64,000 bases of DNA, taken from positions 312,501,664 through 312,565,663 of the forward strand of contig NC_081414.1 of assembly GCF_030272615.1 (NCBI RefSeq). Reading direction: 5' to 3'. This DNA comes from Cryptomeria japonica (Eukaryota; Streptophyta; Pinopsida; Cupressales; Cupressaceae). The notes under the pieces were generated by a model, which was given only the letters and a program-made list of their open reading frames with translations, was not told the DNA's origin and ran no database searches. Position numbers and translations under genes: made by a program. Each line of letters starts with the position of its first letter. Position 1 is the first letter of the stretch. Shown piece by piece: positions 12,742 through 24,833 of the stretch.

Positions 12742-13806
12742 CTAATATGACTTTCTGATCCATTGCTTTGAGAATTCTTGTTTTACCTCTTCAACCTTTT
12801 CTTTACCTTTCAAGATAGGACCTTTGTTATTTGCCGGTGATGCCTTGCTTCTACAAAATTTTGCAATATGCCCAATTTTGTTGCAGGCATAACAAGTCAC
12901 ATTGTTTTTCTGAATATATTTCCCATATCCTATGTCGGTATGTGTTCTACATTTATTAGATAAGTGTCCAAATCTTCCACAAACATAACATCTTACATTC
13001 ATTCTGCAATTTTCTGAATTATGACCAACTTTGTTGCACTTAGAGCATTGACCGGTGGGTATATTAGTGTTCTGATAATATATAGATCTACACTAATTTT
13101 CTCTATAACCATACTTGTTACAGTTAAAGCATTTCCCATTAAATTTGTAAGCATTAGGTTGTTTTACTGGTTTACTAAGATCATGATTGTTTGCAGTACC
13201 AGAGCTTTCACCAACTTAAAAGCCAAGCCCATTTGTATCACCATTAGGTTTCTGATTCTTCAGCATGTCAACAAGTTCCTCTGAACTTTTCTTGAATTTC
13301 TCCTTGTGTTGATTTGCAGCAGCCAATTCACTCTGCAAGATTCCTTTTTGTCTCATGATTTCATTTGTGTCATTTTGTGTATGCATCAAGTCTGTCTTCA
13401 ACATATCATTTTCATGACTAAGTCTTGTGTTTTCATTTCCAACATCATTTAGTTTTCTAACCAAGTCCTCTTCATTCTTCTTCTTATCTTCAATTTCTTT
13501 ACAAAATCTCATAGTCATATCTTGCATTTCATTCTTCATTGTACTATTTTCTTGTCTCAGCTTGTTTACCAGATCATTAAGAGTTTCCTTTTCATCTTCA
13601 TCATTCTGCATCTTTTCAAAAATTTATCTTCTTTTGTTCCTTTCTATAGTGAAATTTTCTTGAAGTCCTTGAATGATATCCTGTGCAGCCTTCAGATTAT
13701 CTTCAAGTTTGATATTCTTCACCTTTTCTGCATCATAGTCTGAAAGAGTTGTTTCCAATTGCTTTCTTAAGTTTTCCATCTCTACCAGTGTCAAGATCTT
13801 CCTCAA
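12742..13806 (-). pseudogene. A1 gag: coiled coil plus CCHC zinc knuckles
   Basis: Structural nucleocapsid-type protein of the element, about 355 codons in a single reading frame with a few in-frame stops (near 13621, 13213 and in the first knuckle). The N-terminal two thirds is a heptad-rich, Glu/Lys/Asn-rich coiled coil. The C-terminal third has CX2CX4HX4C knuckles: an altered first one (H changed to Y, and a stop), then CSKCNKVGHNSENC, CYVCGRFGHLSNKC and CYACNKIGHIAKFC. It lines up residue by residue with the intact gag of A2 (39905-41023). The usual copia gag N-terminal domain is not recognisable. Confidence 0.85.
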
Positions 13807-13836
13807 GTTGTTAGGCTTTTGAAAATAGAGGACCAG

Positions 13837-13848
13837 GCTCTGAAACCA
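13837..13848 (-). other. Primer-binding site of A1 (tRNA-iMet type)
   Basis: The minus strand reads TGGTTTCAGAGC two bases inside the LTR. The canonical plant initiator-Met site is TGGTATCAGAGC, so one base has changed. Confidence 0.8.
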
Positions 13849-13850
13849 AT

Positions 13851-14634
13851 TTTTAGGATTCCCAAAGATACTGAGAGGGGGGGTGAATCAGTATCTGACC
13901 GGTATGTAAATTTACTTGAATTATAACATGAAAAGCAATTCAAAACTTTGTACCAGTAAGCTAAAAATAATGCAGTAAAGATGAATAATAACCACAACAT
14001 AAGAGACACACTATAACACAATATTTTAACAAGGAAACCCAATGTGGGAAAAACCTCGGTGGGATTTGTGACCCACAATATTCGCTTACTGGCCAATAAG
14101 GGAATATTACTATTTACAATAGGGGCCTGCACATGCAGGAAGGCCAAGTGCCTAGAGCTCACTGCTCAGTTACAAAAGAAGTCACAGTGACTTACAAAAT
14201 TGGATTATACAAATCCAATGTCTTGTACTGCTTCAGATCAGCATCTACTATGCCAGATTCAGTACTTTAAGCTCTGCAATATACATAAACCCTTATCCCA
14301 ATAATTCGCACATTAGGTCTGCTATTATCTTTTCATATTTCGCACTTCCTAAATGATCTACAATGATCTCATACTTATATGAGTCATGTTACAATCCACC
14401 AAGTCAGCTTACAAAAGATTTTACAATTAATTACAAAATATATTTATACAAAATTCTTGTCGGCCAAGTTGCTGGTAATCTTCTTCTTGATGTCGGTGAT
14501 CTGTATGCCGGTGTAGAGTCTACCGATGTCGGTGTCTATGTCTGCCTGTCGGTATCACATGATTGTAAGGTTGCCATCAATGACAATACCTTCAATCGCC
14601 TACAATTTATTATTGGAGTGTGCATTTGCCAACA
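13851..14634 (-). repeat. LTR of A1 (5' LTR in element orientation)
   Basis: Pairs with 7936-8723 with scattered differences and ends CCAACA immediately before the TSD CATTT at 14635-14639. Confidence 0.9.
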
Positions 14635-14639
14635 CATTT

Positions 14640-15545
14640 TTCTTTAGTGTTAGGTTTAGGGCTCAGTTTGGTTCACAATTAGGGTTCAATTAGGTTTAGA
14701 TTTAGGGTTCAAATTAATTTTGTATTAAAGGTTTACAATTCAAATTATTTTAATTATATGGTTAGGGTTAGAATTAGTATTAAACCTAATTCTAACCCAA
14801 ATTGAATAGTAATCCAAATTAAAGGTTGAACTTAACACAAATTGAGCTCTATTTGTAACCCTAAGAGTTAGGGTTAAACTTTGTTTAGGGCTAGTGTTAC
14901 AGTTAGGGTTCAATTAGGTTTTGCATTTAGGTTTAATGTCAAGCTTAGGGTTAGAATTAGGATTCAAAGTTAGGACTTTTAAATTGTAACTCTAAGTTAA
15001 AATTATATTATAACACTAAACTAATTTGAAACTAACCATAGTTTAACTCTATCCCTAAATCAAAGATTTATTGTGTAACTATAATGGAACCCTAACCCCA
15101 AATGAACTCTATTCATAAATTTCATTAAACTTAACTATAATCCTTATTTTTATTCTAACCCTAACCATAGTTATAACCCTATTTGCAATCCTATTTCTAA
15201 CACCAACCCTTATTCTAATGGAAACCCTAACTCTAACCTCAACTCAAAGATTCCCCCCTAATGGAACCCTCACCCTAATCTAAACCCTTAACTCTATAAT
15301 TTTAATTGATTCGACCCTAACATAACCTTAAACATAACCCTAATTCAATATAAATCCTAACCCTAATTGAACCCTAACCATAAACATGTTTGAACTATAA
15401 TCATAATTTAATACTAACTCAAAAATTTCTCTTATAATTTTAATCAAAGCCTTATTCTTATCTAGTTGAATTTCAACTCTAACCATCATCGAACTATAAT
15501 TCTAATGTTAACTATAATAGAACCAAACCCTAACCATAATTGATT
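14640..15545. repeat. Degenerate telomere-like array continuing after A1
   Basis: 14640 to about 14990 carries the G-rich strand (TTAGGGTTCAATTAGG-type). From about 14990 to 15545 the C-rich strand appears (AACCCTAACC, AATTGAACCC). The switch marks an old inversion or head-to-head junction of arrays. The left end joins seamlessly to 7935 once A1 and one TSD are removed. Confidence 0.8.
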
Positions 15546-15714
15546 ATATAATTAAAACAAGTGTATTTAACAATGTTTGTATTTTTTAGGTTAAAACATT
15601 TAACCTTAACAATAACATATGTAAATATGTGCGCATTATTGTATCTTATTTAAACATTAAAGAATATATTTTTAATTATTAAAGAATGAAATATAGTTTA
15701 ATTTTATTTAATAT

Positions 15715-15985
15715 TTAATTAGGATTAGGTTTAGGGTTCAATTTCATTCAAGGTAAGGGCTACACCTCAATTTGCTTAATAGTTAGGGTTCAATTTGGTT
15801 TAAGGTGGGGGTTTAGTTTGTTTAGAGTTAGGGTTAGGGTTCAATTTGATTAGAGTTAGGGTTCCATTTGGTTTAGTATTAAGGTTAAATTTGGTTTACT
15901 ATTAAGGTTAGGGTTCAATTTAGTTTTAGGTTTGGGTTAAATCTAGTGGAGGGTTAGGGTTGAATTTGGTTTAGGAATTAAATAA
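15715..15985. repeat. Telomere-like array block, G-rich strand
   Basis: GGTTAGGGTTCAATTTGGTT-type repeats again in the G-rich orientation, separated from the previous C-rich block by about 170 bp of AT-rich DNA. This is a third orientation change within 1.3 kb. Confidence 0.75.
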
Positions 15986-16934
15986 ATATATAATAATTAA
16001 AATGCATTAACTAATTTTATATGTTACAACAAACTCCAAATCAAAGATTAAGTTAGAGGTTGTTTTTTCATCTCTATTGCAGGAGTATTACTTCTTGTGA
16101 GAAAACAACCACCTATTATTTATTTAGAAACACTAAACTTATAAAATACCACACCATTATAGATTGTGAAATTTGATTCCATGCCTCGTAATTTTAAATA
16201 GTATAACATTATATTTTTAGTAATAATTATTTTATTAATTTAAATATAATATATAAATATTTATATATTTCTATAATTATAATATAGAAACATAAAAATC
16301 TAAAATGTCATATATTTATTTGATTACTTAAAACATAATATAATATTATAAATAATATAATATTTTATAATTATAATATTATATTTATATAAATTATTAT
16401 ATTGTATTATTGCTTACTGTTATTAAAATAAAGATTAATTTATTAAAATCAATTGCATATCTTATTAAAAGATCAAAACAAAACAATTAAATTAATATTA
16501 AAAATTAAAAAATTAATGAAATTTTATATTCATGTTTATGATCATTTCTATAAAAATATGACTATCATTTGCAATCCATTCTTACTATGTGTTAGACTTA
16601 CCCTACATAATCCTTTCGAGTTGAGCTGCTATGAAAGCTAGGTTTAGGAGAGGAAGTTCCAACCACATTGGATATTTGAATTTTGAAATCTCTTCTAGGT
16701 GGAATTTTTAGTTTTTAAAATGTTTAACTTTTTACATAAAGTTTTGTTCATATTATAATTTTCCCTTCCTTTTCAAACTATTTCCTCCTTTAAATTGATA
16801 GTTTTATATAATGAAAACAAACTAAAATCATTTTACAAAGTTAAAAATATTTTTATATTAAAATAATATTTATAATTTAATTTTGTATTTTAACTTTTTA
16901 TAAATAATGTTTTAAAAAGTTTCTAAGAATGGTA
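15986..16934. other. AT-rich spacer, no gene
   Basis: Very AT-rich sequence with TAATATTATAAATAATATAATATT-like palindromic runs near 16200-16400. The only open frame (16453-16641) is low-complexity and not credible. Confidence 0.6.
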
Positions 16935-16939
16935 ATAAT

Positions 16940-17882
16940 TGTTGGAAACCAATAACACTAAGAGGGCAATTGAATCAGTGTTATACCGAAATAGAATCTT
17001 TTAGCCTTAACAAAACATACATACACCAACCAGTATACTGATATAAATAGAATTGAAAGAAGTAATGCAAACAATAAGCCAAACATATAAATGAGAACCA
17101 TAACACACGGATTTATACGTGGAAAACCTCAATGAGGAAAAACCACGGTGGGATTTGTGACCCACAATATCAATTCACTGGCCATATGAAGAGATATTAC
17201 AACATATGATGGGCCTGCACTTGCAGGAAAGCTTACAGCCTAGAGCACACTTCTCATCACAATAGGAGCCTCACTGACTACATAACAATCCAAACAACAA
17301 TTCGGAGAAGAGTGAACTGCTTAGTATAGCATCTCCTATGCCAAAATATAGTTTCGGTTTAAGCTCTATTTGTTTCGGTTAAAACCCTAAACCTCAGTAC
17401 CGAAATAACCCTTACAATGAATTCCTCACATACATAGTCTCTCTTATATATTTCGCATTACATTACATCCATATATCCATTCCACATGTCTATCCCTATT
17501 CTCTTATTCTTCTTCCTATTACAAAATGTTCTAATCAATCTCCCCTATATACCCTATACAAATTTATGCCTTATGTCGGCTTACAAGGATACATACAATA
17601 TCATATTTACATGTTAGCCATATAACATAAATGAATAAGAATTAAAATAAGTTGTTGATGCCAGATCCAAAATGTGTCGGCCTCCAATACCGATGACTTT
17701 TACTATACCATGTCAGCCTGCATTGTCGGTGATAAAAGAAATCTTCTATCCTGTCGGTGTCAGTGTCGGTGTAGAGTCTGTGAAGTGCCTATCGGTACAC
17801 CATATGAAGTTGGAACCTAAAAACATGTTGCCATCAATCAAAACATAATGAAACCTAATTAGTAGAGTGTCAATTACCAACA
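16940..17882 (-). repeat. LTR of B (3' LTR in element orientation)
   Basis: Starts TGTTGGAAACC and ends ACCAACA. At the position where the partner LTR has 20 consecutive Gs this copy has only GAGGGC. Confidence 0.9.
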
Positions 17883-17884
17883 AT

Positions 17885-17895
17885 CTCCCCCTTTG
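17885..17895 (-). other. Polypurine tract of B
   Basis: The minus strand reads GCCAAAGGGGGAGAT next to the LTR. Additional purine boxes lie at 17961-17970 and 18060-18070, in the same order as in A1 and A2. Confidence 0.8.
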
Positions 17896-18143
17896 GCATT
17901 GATGGCAACACTCATGTGAAAAATGGTCATGGTTTCAACTGTCGGTTTGATCCTGCACTGCTCCCCCTGAGTTGAATATGCAAAATGCTCCAATACTCCA
18001 AAAAATCTGTAAATCCCCCTAATGTATGCAACCCTTCATTCTTTTTCACATGTATACTACTCCCCCTTTGACATCAATGCCTAAAAATTATAAAAAGAGT
18101 GTCAAAGAATAATAACTGTACACTGAATATCTCCAAAAATGTA

Positions 18144-20786
18144 TTACCGGAGCTTGACCAATTTCAAGATTTTTGAGTAAGCTTTCTCTAATAACTCTAC
18201 ATAAGTATCCCAACTAGTTTTGAATGTGTCGGAGATGTATACAAGTCCACTCAGTAAATATGCAAGTGATTCTTTCTCAGTGACTTCTGCCGATGTGGGC
18301 TTACCAAGCATATCCATGCATTCCCTCTTATGTACACCAAGTGAATCCAATCTTGGACTCACCAAACATCTGAGACTTCTAGCTCTGTGAACGATCTTAC
18401 CTCTTTCCTTTTCAATAGTAGAAATTTTATTTTCAAAGGTCAAAATTAGTCCATCAATAGATGTGGTCAGTGAAATTAGTCCATCAAAAGAGTTAGCAAT
18501 ACTAGTAATTTTGTCTTGTACCTCTTTTATCTTTTCATCTACTTTTGTTGTAAGAATCTTTGTATTGCAACATACCCTGTCCACAACCTATACATTAGTA
18601 TCTAGAGGACAAGTGTCCTTAATGTTAGTATCATGTATAATGTTCTCTATGTTAACCGGTGTTTCATTATTTGTCTATGCATTTGTGTTAATCGGTGGCT
18701 CAATTTCCACTATCTTGATTTTCTTCAAAATTGAGGGTGGAGTACCCATGATTCCTTTACCTTTCCCTTCAACCGATGTATCTACAGTATTAGTCTTTGT
18801 CTCCAGTGAAGTGAATAATCCTCTATGCTCTCCCAAAAAATTTATCCAACCCTTCTGTGTTTCCTTGATTATCTCATTCATCCTTCCTAACATCAGGCTA
18901 GTTATTCTATGTTTGTTGTTAAAAACCTTCCTATCTACAGCCTCAATTGTCTTCTCCATCTCATCTGGAGTTATAGAAACACATATAGCTAAAATTTCTT
19001 GCATCTTAACGTGTTTATCTTCTTGCATTGCAGATAACCTTCTAGCATCTAACATGTTGTATAGCTCTGTCAGTATTTGATTTTCTATTTCAATTAATGC
19101 TTTCTTATAGATATATAAATATAGAAGAATTGCTTCCTCTATCTCTCTCAACTCATCATCTTCAAATGTATCATAATAAGACTTAACATTATTCAGCATC
19201 CCATCCTTAGTTATTTCATCTACAATTTCAGCACAAGTCTTAGGCAGAATAATTGTTACATTACCAGTCTCAAGTGCCAAATCAATGTCACTCTTCTTCC
19301 TCCTTCTGGTAGTACCGAATGTAGCTGATGGTGTAACCTTGGGTGCATGCTTCTATGTCGGTAATTTGATGGTGACCTTCCTAACCAGTTGTTTCTTTGG
19401 TTCCACTTTAGGTTCTTCCAGTTTCTTCCTCACAACCCTTTTGAATGCTAATGGTGTCTCATCTTCAGTCTCAGAATCTACAGTCACAGGTTCAATGTGA
19501 ACTACTAGATCCTTCCTCTTTCTCTGTTTCTCCAGGACAACATCAATGAGTGCCTTAATGTCCTTTGAAACTTCTTGTACAAACTTGCTTGCCTTACCTT
19601 CTTGTTTTTCCCTCTTCTTTTGGTTGAACTCATTTTCAACCTCAAGAATCTTTTGTTGTGCCATTCCACAAGGTTTTTCTGCTTCATCTATTTATGCATC
19701 TATCAGAATTTTTGCATATGCATCCACTTCATAGCCCATTTCCTCTATCCAAATATTTCGGGGCTTGACTGCCTCCATGAGAGTCACATCCTTCTTAACC
19801 ATGAAACAAATGTCGGTAGAGTATTTCTCTACTATTTTCTCAGGTATCCTTATTCTAGACCTCATAGATTTCTGAAAAGCCTTGAAGTAACCCCATATCT
19901 TATCATCTCTAAGACTTCCCAATGCAGAAATTGATTGCTTAAGCTATCTTCCTACCAGGATGTCAAAATCCCATTGCTTCCTTCCAGAACCAGGGGTATC
20001 ATTCAAAAAGTATAACATTAAGCATACTAATAGATTTCCATACTAAAAGGTGCCCTTCTTCTCACCTCTAATCTTCCCTAAATTGATCAATAGTTCCTCA
20101 AGCATCCAGTCACAAAGATCTAACTTGATATTTTCTCTCATCATTTTGTATGCTGCCAAAATACATGAATTGGAAACTGAATTCAGTCGGTTAGACTGAG
20201 TTACCTTGTAGCCTATGATCATGCTGCTAAATTTGATGTCGGTGTCGGTGATAGTGCTCACCTTCATCGATCTCTTGTCTGATGTGGCACCAGTGATCTT
20301 CCTTACAAAGTCATTTGATACTTTCTTATCCAGATGTTGCCCTATTGATGGCAAACCAGTAATTGCCCAAATGGCTTCCTTAGTGATTTTGTAGGGTCAG
20401 TCCAGCCATATGAATTCCCCATGTACTCTACTCCGTACATATCTGACAATCTCATCCTCGAACTCTGAAATATCCAGAATATCAGTGAACCCTAGATCTT
20501 CGATGTTTTTATATGTCAGTTTGATTTTACCAGATTCTCCCATGAGTTCATTCATATACATCCCCTTGATCTCCGAAGTGCCTAAGTCCTCTATATGACA
20601 ATGAATATAAGCCCTAACATCTTCCACATATACCACTCCCTCCAGGACACAAGAAAACACTTCAACCGAATCTTCCTTGGTAGCCACATGTGGATACCAT
20701 TTGAAAATTGGCCTGGGGCGGTCCTTAACTTCTACTACAATTTGATTTGCAACGAAAATAGGAGCAAAAGATGATCCCGATTCCAT
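18144..20786 (-). pseudogene. B ORF2: divergent homologue of the A-family unknown protein
   Basis: 881 codons in one reading frame from MESGSSFAP (20786) to the end at 18144, with seven in-frame stops (five TAG, one TAA, one TGA) and no indel that shifts frame. Blocks shared with A ORF2: RPRPIFK, GVVYVED..AYIHCHIEDLG, EIK.MY, SRVHGEF.WLD, ITGATSDKRS, NRLNSVS, LLVCLMLY, MEAVKPR.IW.EEMGYE, then DARRL and a C-terminal helical region (ARSLRCLVSPRLDSL parallels A's coiled-coil LRSKLSPRLDYL). Long-term conservation of this plan between families suggests the protein was under selection. No recognised enzyme motif. Confidence 0.8.
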
Positions 20787-21282
20787 GATTCAAGAAGAAT
20801 ACCTTTAAAACATCACTAGTGAAAACCTCTAACAAATCCTTCCAGATGCCAGTGTGATCACTCAAGATGAAATCTGATCGCCTATGAGTAGCTTCTGATT
20901 GCACTAAGTTTCTCTGAATCGCTCTAAAATTACTCTGAATGTTGGGTGAATAATAATGAGGTGTATTCGACCTTTTATCTATCGAGAAAACCCTAACTTT
21001 CTATTGACATAAATGACTGCTAATGAATGATACCGGATCTCACTCTGAATATATCAATATCAGATAATCCTCTCCAATATCCGGAACATCTTCCAGAATC
21101 TCCTCTAGGGACATATGCATCATCTTCCATGAAATTTGCCTACCCCTAAGGCATCTGCCTTAGTTAGTGGATGAGCTCACTGCCGGTGTAGGAGCAACTT
21201 CTTCCGCCGGATAGGTAACTGGGACATTCCCATCTGATGGTTGCTCTTCAGTCTACCTAACCCATCTTTGAGTATGATCTTG

Positions 21283-22269
21283 CTAGATTTCACTAACCTT
21301 CTCTTTGTCTTTATCATTTGATCCTTTGTTGCCAACCAATGGATTTCTGCTTCTGTAGAACTTGGCAATATATCCAACTTCATTGCATGCATAACATGTA
21401 ACATTGTTCTTTTGAATTGCCTTGCTAAAACTAGTGAAATTGCTTGACCTGCACTGATTAGCCATATGTCCACATTTTCCACAAGCATAGCATTTTACAT
21501 TCATTCTACAATCTTATGTCTTATGTCCAATTTTATTGCATTTGGAACATTTACCGGGAGCAGAATCAGGGTTCTGATTTGCTTTGTTTCTATATTGCCT
21601 AGCCATGTGACCAAATCTATTGCAAACAAAATATCTACCATTAAATTTATAAGCATTGAATTTCCTTAACGATGCCTTATGGTTTTGATCTTCCTTAGCA
21701 GTATCGAAACTTTGTCCTTGCTCAAATCCAAGTCCACTGGAATCTCCAATCTGCCTCTATCTCCTCAGTAACTCATCAAGTTGTGCTGAGTTGATCTTGA
21801 ATTTTTCTTTGTACTCACTTGTAGCAGTTAATTCATCTCTCAGTACTTTCTTTTGTCTCTCGAGCTCTTGCTTATTGCTCTAGGATTGTACCAAATTAGA
21901 CCTTAATATCTCATTTTCACGAGTCAACCTATGACATTCTTCAAATTTGTTCTTCAGTGATACATCAAGATTTTCTTCCTTTTTCTTTCTGTCCTCAATA
22001 TCCTTAAACAACCTTATAGTCATAGTTTACATTTCATTCTTCATAACCATGTTCTCTTGACTCAATTTCTGACATTATTCCTTAAGTGCATCTTCATCAT
22101 CCTGATTTTGCTAAAGTTCCTTCCTCCTAGTTTGAATAGATGAAAGTCTCTCTTGTAGGACAAGAATAAATTCTTTAGCATAATTCAACTCATCTTGTAG
22201 CTTTAAGATCTTCAATCTTTCAACATCATAATCTTCAAGTGCCATCTCAATCTGCTTCTCCAAATCCAT
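21283..22269 (-). pseudogene. B gag: coiled coil plus zinc knuckles
   Basis: A single frame from MDLEKQIEMAL (22269) to about 21283 with several in-frame stops and no frameshift. An N-terminal coiled coil (EDYDVERLKILKLQDEL parallels TDYDAEKLKNIKLEDDL in A2) is followed by four knuckle positions: a damaged first one (YFVCNRFGHMARQY), CSKCNKIGHKT followed by a stop, CYACGKCGHMANQC, and CYACNEVGYIAKFY with H to Y and C to Y changes. The architecture matches A1 and A2 gag. Confidence 0.8.
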
Positions 22270-22329
22270 ATTCAATGATTCCGGTTTCAAGATCTTCCTC
22301 AAGCTGTTAAACTTCCTCTGAGGCACAAG

Positions 22330-22341
22330 GCTCTGATACCA
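22330..22341 (-). other. Primer-binding site of B (tRNA-iMet)
   Basis: The minus strand reads TGGTATCAGAGC, an exact match to the canonical initiator-Met primer site, two bases from the LTR. Confidence 0.9.
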
Positions 22342-22343
22342 AT

Positions 22344-23304
22344 TGTTGGAAACCAATAACACTAAGAGGGGCGGGGGGGGGGGGGGGGGGGGTGAGTCAA
22401 TGTTATACTGGAATAGAAGATTTTAGCCTTAACAAAAGATACATACACCAACCGGTATACTAGTATAAACAGAATTGAAAGAAGTAATGCAACCAATAAG
22501 CCAAGCATATAAATGAGAACCATAACACACGGATTTATACGTGGAAAACCTTAATGAAGAAAAACCACGATGGGATTTGTGACTGACAATATCACTTCAC
22601 TGATTATATGAAGATATATTACAACATATGATGGGCCTGCACTTGCTGGAAGGCTTACAGCCTAGAGCACACTTCTCATCACAATAGGAGCCTCACTGAC
22701 TACATAACAATCCAGACAACAATCTGGAGAAGTGTGAACTGCTTAGTATAGCATCTCCTATGCCAAAATACAGTTTCAGTTTAAGCTTTGTCTGTTCTGG
22801 TTAAAACCCTAAACCTCAGTACCAGAATAACCCTTACAATGAATTCCTCACATACATAGTCTCTCTTATATATTTCGCATTACATTACATCCATATATCC
22901 ATTCCACATGTCTATCCCTATTCTCTTATTATTCTTCCTATTACAAAATATTCTAATCAATCTCCCCTATATACCCTATACAAATTTATGCCTTATGTCG
23001 GCTTACAAGGATATATACAATATCATATTTACATGTCGACCATATAACATAAATGAATAAGCATTAAAACAAGTTGCTGATGCCAGATCCAAGATGTGTC
23101 GGCCTCCAATACCGATGACTTTTACTATACCATGTCGGCCTGGATTGTCGATGATCAAAGAAATCTTCTATCATGCCGGTGTCGGTGCCAGTGTTGGTGT
23201 AGAGTTTGTGAAGTGCCTACCGGTACACCATATGAAATCGGAACCCAAAATCATGTTGCCATCAATGTAATGAAACCTAACCTGTAGAGTGTCAATTGCC
23301 AACA
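22344..23304 (-). repeat. LTR of B (5' LTR in element orientation)
   Basis: Pairs with 16940-17882 and ends GCCAACA before the TSD. Includes the poly-G run at 22373-22392. Confidence 0.9.
22373..22392 (+). repeat. Poly-G run of 20 inside the B LTR
   Basis: Twenty uninterrupted G (20 C on the coding strand) expand the short C-run typical of this LTR-end motif. It could form a G-quadruplex and is prone to length error in sequencing. Confidence 0.9.
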
Positions 23305-23395
23305 ATAATATATTAAATATTAATAATATTTTTATTTTCAATACATTTTCAAATATTAAATAATAATTAATGAAATTATTAAATAAAGAAGTAAT

Positions 23396-24828
23396 TGTAG
23401 ACGTATAAAAATGACCATATTCCTAAATGAATATTTTATGTTCATTTCTCTATTTAATTAAATTACCCATATTCCTCTATTTAATTAAGTAAACTACTCA
23501 ATTTATTTAAATTAAATTCACTATACCCATTTAATGAATAAATCATTTTTATTCAATTAAATCCCCCCTATCCACTTTTAATTAAATTCAAATTTAATTA
23601 AATAGTTATCCTAAATTGAATAAATCTAATTTATTTAATTTCCCCAAATTGCAACCAAATTGAATTAAATTAACTTTATTTCAATTAAATCCTATTATCC
23701 CTCCATCCACTTGCAAAATCCTACATCTCCCACTTGCCTTCCAAAACCCCTTTCTAATCCCTTCTAGACTCTTCTAATCGCTTCTAATTAGCCTAACCCA
23801 TCTTCTAAATTTTGTCACATCCCTAAGCAAGGGGAAGTCACTTCTCAAATCCTCAAAGTCTTTGATAACCATTAAAGGCTTCAAGCCTTCAACCACTTAA
23901 TTCCCCAAAGTCTTCATAACCATTAATGGTTAACTCAAACCCTCTTACATGGTTAAAGAATTTCTTTTAACTCAACCTCCATCTAACCCAAAGATCTCAT
24001 CAAGCATTTATTGCTTTGACCATGATTATCTCTTAATCATTTGCACAAGGGTTTATCCTTGGATTAACTCTTAATTCAATGGGTAATCTTAGCTTAAGCT
24101 TGACCCTTACCCTCTAGATGACCATGAGGTCTTCTCAGGCATTTAATGCCCCCAACCCCTTTCCTCAACCCAGTCTTATGTTGACACTTGTCGCCATTTC
24201 ATTGGTGCAAATTGCAAACATGGATCCCCAACTTTCAAACTCAACCCTTGATCAACTCTTTCAATCCTGACCATCCATTGCCCTATTTTTGCTATAAATA
24301 GAGCTCTCATTCCTCCATTTTAAATATCATCCAAGTTTGTAGTATCATACTTATGCTCAAATACATTCAAGCTTTCATTTCATATATGCTCATCATTTAG
24401 CCTCTCTTTTAAACTAGGAATTAGTCTAAATATGCATGTTTAGAATACTTTCTTTATCATTTAGCTCAATCATAGACTAAATATATCATGTTAGGATAGT
24501 ATTCATGCTAACCTTGTCATCTTATAGCTAGTTTATTGCATTTCTAAAATCATGCATAGCTTAGGATGCATCTCATATTAAAATCAATAAAAAGCATCCC
24601 TCGTTCTTGCATTTGCCATCCCTAAACCATTTTGCTTAGTGATCTGAGAGCAAAAACATTGGTTTGAGGGACATTGTAAGATAGAGAACCATGGGACCCA
24701 CCTTGGGAAGCTGAGTAATACTTCATTACTCCATAGCTTGCACCAAGAAGTCCTGTGTGTGTGTGTGGACAAGTCTTTGGCAATATTTTCACATATTGAG
24801 TTCTATCGACCTGCTTTTCCCGCATACA
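23396..24828 (+). mobile_element. Solo LTR of a gypsy-like element
   Basis: A single 1,433-bp LTR running TGTAGACG..GCATACA with the perfect TSD GTAAT at 23391-23395 and 24829-24833 and no internal region. The 5' part is full of AATTAAAT/ATTTAATT words, followed by a promoter region with TATAAATA at 24293-24300 and a poly(A)-like AATAAAAAG near 24590. The TGTAGAC start and AT-rich opening resemble the LTR of the gypsy element at 49207. It marks an element lost by LTR-LTR recombination. Confidence 0.8.
24293..24300 (+). promoter_or_regulatory. TATA box of the solo LTR
   Basis: TATAAATA preceded by GC and followed by GAGCTC, about 900 bp into the LTR. This is a normal U3/R position. Confidence 0.5.
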
Positions 24829-24833
24829 GTAAT

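Larger units (their letters stand above)
7936..14634 (-). mobile_element. Non-autonomous LTR retrotransposon A1 (gag plus unknown ORF2)
   Basis: Bounded by two LTRs of 788 and 784 bp and a perfect 5-bp target-site duplication, CATTT at 7931-7935 and 14635-14639. The LTRs run TGTTAGG..CCAACA on the plus strand. Coding runs on the minus strand: primer site, gag (12742-13806), ORF2 (8923-12362), then polypurine tracts. No protease, integrase or reverse transcriptase is present, so it must use enzymes supplied in trans. It inserted into the telomere-like array. Its LTR start at 13851 reads TTTTAGG instead of TGTTAGG. It is the same family as A2 (38897-45713). Confidence 0.9.
16940..23304 (-). mobile_element. 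Non-autonomous LTR retrotransposon B (gag plus unknown ORF2)
   Basis: LTRs of 943 and 961 bp and a perfect TSD ATAAT (16935-16939 and 23305-23309). LTR ends are TGTTGG..CCAACA. On the minus strand it has a perfect initiator-Met primer site, a zinc-knuckle gag (21283-22269), ORF2 (18144-20786) and polypurine boxes. No pol is present. The plan is the same as in A1 and A2, but the proteins are strongly diverged, so B is a separate family of the same lineage. Confidence 0.9.
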
